DNA of 64,000 nt from NCBI GenBank assembly GCA_936928855.1, contig CAKZHZ010000052.1, positions 52,689 through 116,688 of the forward strand, in the 5' to 3' direction. The notes under the pieces are model-generated. The model made no database searches. It had not been told where the DNA came from and was given only the letters and a program-made list of their open reading frames with translations. This DNA is from an uncultured Polycyclovorans sp. GTDB lineage: Bacteria > Pseudomonadota > Gammaproteobacteria > Nevskiales > Nevskiaceae. Shown here in pieces: positions 58,160 to 64,000 of the stretch (the stretch's first letter is position 1; every line of letters begins with the position of its first letter). A program made the translations under genes and the position numbers.

Positions 58160-60205
58160 ATGCGCTCTGCGCCGGACCACCAAACACTGCTTGACTTGAC
58201 CGGCGTCGGTCGCTGGGCCTGGTTCGTCAACGCCGCACGCATCGAGGTCTCTCCCGCCTGGGAGGCGCTGTATGGCTATGCTGCGGGCAGCTTCAGTGGT
58301 CGATACGAGGACTGGCTGCGCCACCTGGCTACCGACGATCAACGCGCGCTGGAGGACATCACCGCACGCCTGCTGGATGGTCGCTCCTCCAGTGAAACCC
58401 TTGAATACCGGATTCGCACCCTGCAGGGGGACTGGCGGTGGGTGCATTCCCGTGTGGCGGTGGTTCATGGCGACGATTCGCGCATCGAACAGATCGTCGG
58501 ACTGGCAATGGATGTCAGCAGCCTGCATCGCGCCCGCCACGAATCCGATCTGCTGCGGCGGCGTCTCGACCGGCTGTTCGAAGCCTCCCCCATCGGCATC
58601 GCCTTTCTTGATCTTGAGGGGCGCTTTCTTGATGCCAATCCGGCCTTCTGTGAACTCACCGGCTGGCCGGTGGATGCCTTGCGACAACGTAGCTACCGCG
58701 ACCTCACGCCCACTGACGAGCTAGCCGCGGCAGACCGCGAGTTCTCGCAGCTGCGAGTGGACCACACCGCCGCCTACCGGCTGCGTCAGGGCTGCCATAC
58801 TGCGGACGGCGGCGTCGTACCGATCGAGGTGTTTGGCAACGCCGTGATCGATGCCGACGGCCGACCGGAAGTGTTGATCGCCCAGGTGGTGGATCGCAGT
58901 CTGGATGCCGCAGCCATCGCCCGCCTGGAGGAGATGGCCGACCGGGACTGGGTGACCGGCCTGCACAACGCGCGATATCTGAAGCGGTCCCTGCAGGCGC
59001 AGCTACAGGGCGATATCCCGGCGTCCCGGGCGGCGCTGATTCAGGTCGATCTCTCCGGATTTCGGCAGGTCATCACACTGGCCGGTCACCCGGCCGGCGA
59101 CCGGGTGCTGCGCGAAGTCGCGTACCTGCTGCTGCGTCCTCTGGCGGATGGCGACGAACTGATTCGCCTGGGCGGGGACCGCTTCATCGCCCTGTGCCAC
59201 TTCGACGACCCCGAGGTGCCGATGCAGCGCGCCACGCAGATGGTAGCGGAAGTGGCGGCGCATCGATTCATGGTTGAGGGTATCGAGATGCGGCTACTGG
59301 CGACCGCAGGGGTCCGCCTCATCACCCAGCGGGATCAGGATCCGGATACCGTGATCGCTGATGTCGACGCAACCGCCCGTGAAGCCAAATCGCGGGAACG
59401 GGGCGGGGTCCGGCTGTTCACGCCGGCGGATCGCGCCATCATCCATGAGGCACGGCAGGCCTTTCAGCTCAAGCGTCTCAACGAGGCCGTGCGCCACGGT
59501 CAACTGGTACAAGTGCTCGAACCGCTGGTACATGCGCGACGCGGCGGCGTGGCCGGCTACGAAGTCCTGACCCGCATACACGCGCGTGATGGCGACCTGC
59601 AGTCGATCGGCCCCTACATGGCCGCAGCGGAAAGGGCCTATGCCATCGCCGAGATCGATCTCGGCATCGTCGCCGAAACACTGCCACGCCTGGCACGGCA
59701 CTGCCGCGGCGCCAGTACCCCGCCCATGTTTACCATCAATCTCTCAGCGTACTCGTTGCAGGGGGATCGCTTCATCGAGCGCCTGCGCCAACTGCTGACG
59801 GCGCATCGCATGCCGCGCGGCAGCCTGTGCTTCGAGATCACCGAGACCGCGGCGGTCAACCATCTCGATAACCTTCAACGCGCCGCGCAGATGATTCGTG
59901 CGGAAGGCGCCCAACTGATCGTCGATGATTTCGGTTCCGGCTTCAGCTCGTTGGGCGCCCTGATGGCACTGCGCCCCGGGGGCCTCAAGATCGACCGCGC
60001 GCTGGTACAACAGGTGGTACCCGACCCGATCCAGCGGCGCGTGGTGCGGTCACTGGTACAGCTGGCCCACAGTCTGGGCGCCTTCGTGGTCCTCGAGGGG
60101 GTGGAAACCGTGGAGCACCTGCGGGTGGCACAGGAACTTGAGGCGGACTATCTGCAGGGCTACGCTTTCGGCAAGGCGCTGCCGCTCGACACCCTGCTCA
60201 GCTGA
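58160..60205 (+). CDS. PAS-PAS-GGDEF(degenerate)-EAL signalling protein
   Basis: A 681-residue cytosolic protein. Two PAS domains (about 10-125 and 135-250) precede a GGDEF domain (~255-425) whose signature reads GGDRF (338-342); the nucleotide-contact Asn-Asp pair is also missing (VDLSGFRQVITLAGHPAGD), so cyclase activity is unlikely. The EAL domain (~430-681) has E468-V-L in GYEVLTRIH, and FTINLSAYSL, CFEITETAAV, LIVDDFGSGFSSL, LKIDRALVQ, VLEGVET and DYLQGYAFGK, so the phosphodiesterase site looks intact. Predicted role: cleavage of cyclic di-GMP under PAS control, with the GGDRF domain perhaps sensing GTP. Its 3' end overlaps the convergent MFS gene by 46 bases. Confidence 0.93.
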   Translation: MRSAPDHQTLLDLTGVGRWAWFVNAARIEVSPAWEALYGYAAGSFSGRYEDWLRHLATDDQRALEDITARLLDGRSSSETLEYRIRTLQGDWRWVHSRVAVVHGDDSRIEQIVGLAMDVSSLHRARHESDLLRRRLDRLFEASPIGIAFLDLEGRFLDANPAFCELTGWPVDALRQRSYRDLTPTDELAAADREFSQLRVDHTAAYRLRQGCHTADGGVVPIEVFGNAVIDADGRPEVLIAQVVDRSLDAAAIARLEEMADRDWVTGLHNARYLKRSLQAQLQGDIPASRAALIQVDLSGFRQVITLAGHPAGDRVLREVAYLLLRPLADGDELIRLGGDRFIALCHFDDPEVPMQRATQMVAEVAAHRFMVEGIEMRLLATAGVRLITQRDQDPDTVIADVDATAREAKSRERGGVRLFTPADRAIIHEARQAFQLKRLNEAVRHGQLVQVLEPLVHARRGGVAGYEVLTRIHARDGDLQSIGPYMAAAERAYAIAEIDLGIVAETLPRLARHCRGASTPPMFTINLSAYSLQGDRFIERLRQLLTAHRMPRGSLCFEITETAAVNHLDNLQRAAQMIRAEGAQLIVDDFGSGFSSLGALMALRPGGLKIDRALVQQVVPDPIQRRVVRSLVQLAHSLGAFVVLEGVETVEHLRVAQELEADYLQGYAFGKALPLDTLLS

Positions 60206-61419
60206 TCCGCACGGATCAGCAGAATCCCACCAGCGACGAAGAACACCAGCAAGCTGAGGATCGCCAGTCTAGGGTTGCCCGATACCTGAGCGGTCACTCC
60301 CACGACCAGCGGCCCCAGTACGGCCGCGAACTTGCCAAGCATGTTGTAAATGCCGAAAAAGGTGCCCGCCTGAGCCGCCGGAATCAATCGCGAATAGTAG
60401 GCGCGCGACAGCGACTGGATTCCACCCTGAACGCAGCCAATGGCGGCGGCCATGGCATAGAACTGGGCTTCGGTCTCCAGCGTATAGGCCCAGATCGTGA
60501 CCCCGATATACACCGCCAGTGCCACCAGCAGGGCGTTTCGGGTGCCCAGTCGTTCCCCGACCCGGCCGAAGATGATCGCGGCCGGAAAGCCGATGAACTG
60601 CACCAACAGGAGCGCCTTGATCAGGCTGTCCGAGGGCAGCCCCAGCTTCATGCCGAAATCCACCGCCATCACGATGATAGTGTCGACGCCGTCGATGTAG
60701 AGCCAGTACGCCAGCAGAAACATCCAGACCGCAGGCATGCCACGCACCAGCCGCAGCGTTGCCTTCACGCCCGGCCATTCCGTGGCCGCGGCATCACCCT
60801 CGCCCAGACTGGGCAGGGTCAGGAACAGCGGCATCGAGAACACCGCCCACCACAAGGCCACCGAAAGGAAGGCGACACGCGTGCCCCAGGCGGCATCCGG
60901 GAGGCCAAACCATTCCGGCTTCAGCGCCATCAGCACATTCACCGCAAACAGCACGCCACCGCCGAGATACCCCAGGCCGTAGCCGAGCGCGGAGACGCGG
61001 TCCCGCTGCGCAGGCGCGGCCACGCGGGTCAGCAGGGCGTCATAGAACCCCAGACCGCCGAAGAAGCCGATCCGCCCGAGCACGGACAACACCATCGCCC
61101 AGCCCCACTGCCCGCGTCCGACCAGAAACAGCGCGGCAGTGGTCACCACACCGAGCACGGTGAACGCCGCTAGCCATCGCACGTGCGTGCCGCGCCGGTC
61201 CGCCAGGGCGCCGAACCAGGGCGCCGTCAGCATCACGAACAAGCTGGCCAGCGTGGTGGTGATGCCCTGATAGAGCGTCTGGGTCTCTGGCGCGACATCG
61301 ACCGCCCAGTACTGGTTGAAAAACAGGGGAAAGAATCCGGCCATCACAGTCGTGGCGAATGCCGAATTGGCCCAGTCGTAGAACGCCCATGACCATTGTC
61401 CACGTCGCTGTGGTGTCAT
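60160..61419 (-). CDS. MFS transporter, UMF1/Atg22-like
   Basis: A 419-residue permease with about 12 hydrophobic segments. The start WSWAFYDWANSAFATTVMAGFFPLFFNQYW and the inter-helix motif GALADRRGTHVRWL are typical of the UMF1 (vacuole effluxer Atg22-like) branch of MFS transporters. The substrate in bacteria is unknown. It overlaps rimI at its start (ATGA), so it is the last gene of the UDG-rimI-MFS run. Its last 15 codons are antisense to the end of the GGDEF/EAL gene. Confidence 0.92.
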   Translation of the reverse strand: MTPQRRGQWSWAFYDWANSAFATTVMAGFFPLFFNQYWAVDVAPETQTLYQGITTTLASLFVMLTAPWFGALADRRGTHVRWLAAFTVLGVVTTAALFLVGRGQWGWAMVLSVLGRIGFFGGLGFYDALLTRVAAPAQRDRVSALGYGLGYLGGGVLFAVNVLMALKPEWFGLPDAAWGTRVAFLSVALWWAVFSMPLFLTLPSLGEGDAAATEWPGVKATLRLVRGMPAVWMFLLAYWLYIDGVDTIIVMAVDFGMKLGLPSDSLIKALLLVQFIGFPAAIIFGRVGERLGTRNALLVALAVYIGVTIWAYTLETEAQFYAMAAAIGCVQGGIQSLSRAYYSRLIPAAQAGTFFGIYNMLGKFAAVLGPLVVGVTAQVSGNPRLAILSLLVFFVAGGILLIRADQLSRVSSGSALPKA

Positions 61420-61892
61420 CGCCGCCCCCCGATGTAAAGACTCAGGACACGCGCATCCTCACGCCCCTGCTCCGCCGGGTAATAGCCGGGCCGCACTCCG
61501 ACCTGCACAAACCCGTAGGCAGCGTAGAGCGCAAGGGCGGCCAGGTTGGAACCGCGCACCTCGAGAAACAGCTGCTCGGTGTCGGCGTGCCGTGCGATAT
61601 CGACCAGATGGTCCAGCAGATGGCGCGCCAGCCCCTGCCGCTGCCGCGACGGGTCGACACAGAGGTTGAGCAGGTGCGCCTCCCCCACCGCCATCGTCAT
61701 GACGCCGTAGCCCAGCCCGCGCCCCACCGTATCGGTGGCCAGCCAGCAGCTGTAGCCAACGCGCAGGCAGTCCTCGAAGATGCCGCGCGTCCACGGAAAC
61801 GGGTAGCCACGGCGCTCGATGGCCATCACCTCGTCGAGGTGCGAGGGATGCATCGGGCAAAGCCGCCAGCGAGGATGCAGCTGGGCGCTCAT
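61416..61892 (-). CDS. rimI: Ribosomal-protein-alanine N-acetyltransferase RimI
   Basis: GNAT acetyltransferase of 158 residues that acetylates the N-terminal alanine of ribosomal protein S18. The segments LDEVMAIERRGYPFPWTRGIFEDCL, LGYGVMTMAVGEAHLLNLCVDPSRQRQGLARHLLDHLV (acetyl-CoA-binding RQGLA loop) and LFLEVRGSNLAALALYAAYGFVQVGVRPGYYP fit RimI closely. It overlaps the UDG gene and the MFS gene by 4 bases each. A nearby tsaB, common beside rimI, is not present. Confidence 0.94.
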   Translation of the reverse strand: MSAQLHPRWRLCPMHPSHLDEVMAIERRGYPFPWTRGIFEDCLRVGYSCWLATDTVGRGLGYGVMTMAVGEAHLLNLCVDPSRQRQGLARHLLDHLVDIARHADTEQLFLEVRGSNLAALALYAAYGFVQVGVRPGYYPAEQGREDARVLSLYIGGRR

Positions 61893-62674
61893 GCCGCGTC
61901 GTGAACAAACCGATGAATCTGCTTGAGGTCTTCCCAGCTCTTGGCCTTTTCACGCGGGCTGCGCAACAGGTAGGCCGGATGGTAGGTGATCATCAAGGGA
62001 ATCTGCTGCGGGCCATAGTGATGCAAGGGGCCCCGCAACCGCGCCAGCGGCGCATCGGTCGCCAGCAGACGCTGCGCAGCCACGCGCCCCAACGCCACGA
62101 TCAGGCGCGGCTTGACCAGGGCGATCTGCTGTTCGAGATAGGGCCGACAGGCCTCTGCCTCCGCCGGAGCCGGATCGCGGTTGCCAGGCGGACGGCACTT
62201 CACCACATTCGCGATGAACACGTTGTCCTGCCGCGTGTGGCCGATGGCCGCCAGCATCTGGTCCAACAGCTTGCCGGCACGCCCGACGAAGGGTTCGCCC
62301 TGGGCATCCTCGTCGGCGCCGGGCCCCTCACCCACCACCATGAGTGGCGCACGACGATCACCAACACCGAACACCGTGCGGGTGCGGGTCTCGCAGAGGC
62401 CGCAACGCCGGCAGGCGGCGACGTCCGCCTCCAGGCCCGGCCAATCGGTGGCCACCGGGGGCGCCGGCACGTCAGACGCCACGGGCGGCGTGGCCGCGCT
62501 GGGCGGCGGGGCGTCCTCCTGCGGTGGCGCCGACATTGCCACTCGCGCGGCTGGCCGCACAGGCGCCGGCACCGGCTCGACAGGCGGGACAGCCGCCGCC
62601 TTGCGATGCACGGTGCGCAACGTCCAGGTCTCGACGCCCATGCGGCGCAGGGTTTCGCGGGTGGATCGACTCAT
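61889..62674 (-). CDS. Family 4-type uracil-DNA glycosylase with [4Fe-4S] cluster
   Basis: Removes uracil from DNA. The 261-residue protein has a ~75-residue N-terminal extension rich in Pro/Ala (residues ~25-75), then the enzyme core. The likely cluster ligands are C88 and C91 (ACRRCGLC), C160 (VVKCRPPGNR) and C176 (EACRPYL). Motif A is GEGPGADEDAQGEPFVGRAG and motif B is TYHPAYLLR. The proline-rich extension looks like a flexible linker and resembles those of other proteobacterial members. It is the first gene of the UDG-rimI-MFS run and starts 36 bases after the leuA stop. Confidence 0.95.
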   Translation of the reverse strand: MSRSTRETLRRMGVETWTLRTVHRKAAAVPPVEPVPAPVRPAARVAMSAPPQEDAPPPSAATPPVASDVPAPPVATDWPGLEADVAACRRCGLCETRTRTVFGVGDRRAPLMVVGEGPGADEDAQGEPFVGRAGKLLDQMLAAIGHTRQDNVFIANVVKCRPPGNRDPAPAEAEACRPYLEQQIALVKPRLIVALGRVAAQRLLATDAPLARLRGPLHHYGPQQIPLMITYHPAYLLRSPREKAKSWEDLKQIHRFVHDAA

Positions 62675-62710
62675 GCCCTATTGTGGCTGCCGCGCACCGG
62701 CGCCGCCAGT

Positions 62711-63352
62711 TCACCCGGCAAGCCGGTTCAATGCCGATACGATGGCCTTCAGAGAGGCGGTAACGATGTTGCCGTCCAACCCGACGCCAAACAACGTGCG
62801 CCCATCGCCCGCCTTCAGCTCGATGTAGGTGACGGCGCGGGCATCGGCACCACCGGTCAGCGCATGTTCGTGATAGTCCACCACGGTCACCGGCTCGCCC
62901 ACCACGGTTGCCATCGCCTTGACGAAGGCATCAATGGGCCCGTTCCCCTCGCCTTTGAGCTTGCGGGACGCCCCCTGAACTGCGATTTCGCACCCCAGCT
63001 GGACGGCATCCTGGGTCGAGTCTTCCACCAGGTGATGCGCGCGATAGGCGTAGGGACCCGCCGGCTGCAGGTAGGTTCGCTCGAATATCGACCAGATCTC
63101 GGAGGCGCTGACCTCCTTGCCAGTGACGTCGGTAACGCCCTGGACCACCTGCGAGAACTCGATCTGCAGACGCCGCGGCAGGTTCAAGCCGTACTCGTGC
63201 TCCAGCAGGTAGCTGATCCCGCCCTTGCCAGACTGCGAGTTGACCCGGATCACCGCCTCGTAGGAGCGGCCGATATCCATGGGATCGATCGGCAGATAGG
63301 GCACGTCCCACAGCTGGTCGTTGCGGGCGTCCTGCGCCGCGCGCCGGGCGCG
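62711..63352 (-). CDS. leuA: 2-isopropylmalate synthase, C-terminal fragment only
   Basis: About 210 residues of LeuA, the first enzyme of leucine synthesis. The visible part begins near QLWDVPYLPIDPMDIGRSYEAVIRVNSQSGKGGISYLLE and ends with the regulatory LeuA dimer domain (VDYHEHALTGGADARAVTYIELKAGDGRTLFGVGLDGNIVTASLKAIVSALNRLAG). The long LeuA form has ~550 residues, so the whole catalytic barrel is missing. The minus-strand frame is closed by a TAG at 63368-63370, and plus-strand sequence of another gene starts about there. The precise end of real leuA sequence lies between about 63310 and 63367. Confidence 0.9.
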   Translation of the reverse strand, partial: RARRAAQDARNDQLWDVPYLPIDPMDIGRSYEAVIRVNSQSGKGGISYLLEHEYGLNLPRRLQIEFSQVVQGVTDVTGKEVSASEIWSIFERTYLQPAGPYAYRAHHLVEDSTQDAVQLGCEIAVQGASRKLKGEGNGPIDAFVKAMATVVGEPVTVVDYHEHALTGGADARAVTYIELKAGDGRTLFGVGLDGNIVTASLKAIVSALNRLAG

Positions 63353-63353
63353 G

Positions 63354-63872
63354 ATGACGGCGGGCGGCTATGCCTTCATCCCGCGCAGCGCGGTGCGCTA
63401 TCCGCCGGTGGCGCGCAACGACGGGGGGCCGGTCTATTACGCCCCCTGCGCCACGCTGCTCGACCTCAGCGTGGCCCGCGGCACGGGCGAGGTGCGGCTG
63501 CTGTCGCACAAGACCTGGCTCGAATGCGGCACGCAGATCGTCCCCGAGCTCGTCTCGGGCCAGCTACAGGGAGGCGTCGCCATGGGCATCGGCCATGCGC
63601 TTTACGAAGAGCTGCCGCTCGGCCCCGACGGCCCCGGCAACGGCACCTGGGGGTGGAGCCGCTACCGCGTGCCCCGCGCGGCCGAGGTCGCCGTCTGGAC
63701 CCAGACCGGCCACGTCCTGCCGCCGCTCTCTGAGTTCGACCCGCCCAAGGGCATGGCCGAGGTCACGATGATCCCGGTCGTCGCGGCCTGCGCCAATGCC
63801 ATCTGCCACGCGACGGGGCACCGCTTCTACCGCACGCCGGTCACCGCCGAGCGCATCCGGGCGGTGCTGTGA
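63354..63872 (+). CDS. Xanthine dehydrogenase/aldehyde oxidase molybdenum subunit, C-terminal fragment
   Basis: The last ~170 residues of a molybdopterin-binding oxidoreductase large subunit (normally 700-1000 residues). Recognisable parts are LSHKTWLECGTQIVPELVSGQLQGGVAMGIGHALYEELPLG, and PPKGMAEVTMIPVVAACANAICHATGHRFYRTPVTAERI, where the glutamate after KGMA matches the catalytic Glu of the family. The N-terminal four fifths is absent because the sequence joins leuA here. It is followed by its 2Fe-2S subunit in a TGATG overlap, so the operon itself is normal downstream. The ATG at 63354 is only the first in-frame one, not the gene start. Confidence 0.88.
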   Translation: MTAGGYAFIPRSAVRYPPVARNDGGPVYYAPCATLLDLSVARGTGEVRLLSHKTWLECGTQIVPELVSGQLQGGVAMGIGHALYEELPLGPDGPGNGTWGWSRYRVPRAAEVAVWTQTGHVLPPLSEFDPPKGMAEVTMIPVVAACANAICHATGHRFYRTPVTAERIRAVL

Positions 63873-64000
63873 TGGCCGAGCGCATCTCTTTCTCGGCGAC
63901 GATCAACGGGCAGGCGGTCGGGCCGCTCGACATCCCCGCCGACCTCATGCTGACCGAGCTCCTGCACGAATACCTCAACCTGACCGGCACCCGCGCCGCC
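63872..64000 (+). CDS. 2Fe-2S subunit of the same molybdenum hydroxylase, 5' part
   Basis: The first 43 residues, MAERISFSATINGQAVGPLDIPADLMLTELLHEYLNLTGTRAA, match the start of the small iron-sulfur subunit of xanthine dehydrogenase/aldehyde oxidase-type enzymes. The first cluster cysteines would follow just outside the window. It overlaps the large-subunit stop by one base (TGATG). Confidence 0.85.
   Translation, partial: MAERISFSATINGQAVGPLDIPADLMLTELLHEYLNLTGTRAA

Overview
The window looks like chromosomal DNA of a high-GC gammaproteobacterium. Most genes are housekeeping genes in the gene orders known from Chromatiales- and Xanthomonadales-like bacteria: pyrG-kdsA-eno-ftsB-ispD-ispF, surE-pcm-yqaA-nlpD, and the envelope block rpsB-tsf-pyrH-frr-uppS-cdsA-dxr-rseP-bamA-skp-lpxD-fabZ-lpxA-lpxB-rnhB-dnaE-accA-tilS. 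Coding density is very high. Many neighbours share ATGA, GTGA or TGATG stop/start overlaps, which points to long translationally coupled operons. I assign no genus.

Layout. 1-4.8 kb is a more variable stretch: a partial unknown gene, a small XRE regulator with a palindromic operator candidate, a TRL-type lipoprotein without a usable signal peptide, a LysE-type exporter, a small membrane protein and a large membrane histidine kinase. 4.8-10.3 kb (minus strand) holds alaC-hom-thrC-recJ. 10.3-13.2 kb holds surE-pcm-yqaA-nlpD. 13.3-14.4 kb holds a convergent Smr protein and TetR regulator where related genomes often carry truD. 14.5-19.8 kb carries isoprenoid, Kdo, CTP and division genes. 19.9-21.5 kb is an AlkK-like acyl-CoA ligase. 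21.6-41.9 kb is the long envelope/translation/replication block. From 42.1 kb the strand switches: map, glnD (frameshifted), dapD, dapE and a hydrolase. 48.6-51.2 kb (minus) has a 5'-nucleotidase, csaA, a class I aldolase and tRNA-Ser(TGA). 51.3-60.2 kb has a miniature two-component pair, a patatin phospholipase, a MoxR/DUF58/transglutaminase operon and a PAS-GGDEF-EAL protein. 60.2-62.7 kb (minus) has an MFS transporter, rimI and an Fe-S uracil-DNA glycosylase.

Working together: the central block couples translation and uridylate supply (rpsB, tsf, pyrH, frr) to envelope assembly, namely undecaprenyl phosphate, CDP-diacylglycerol, lipid A acylation, outer-membrane protein insertion and sigma-E proteolysis. 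alaC-hom-thrC supplies amino acids, and dapD-dapE supply lysine and diaminopimelate.

The last ~650 bases do not belong with the rest. The C-terminal third of leuA (minus strand) runs directly into the C-terminus of a xanthine dehydrogenase/aldehyde oxidase molybdenum subunit (plus strand), followed by the start of its 2Fe-2S subunit. Two unrelated genes are cut at the same point with no mobile element, so a chimeric assembly join is the leading explanation. I found no rRNA, CRISPR array, insertion sequence, prophage or convincing new multi-gene system. The most interesting leads are sequence oddities inside known genes and a few regulatory sites.
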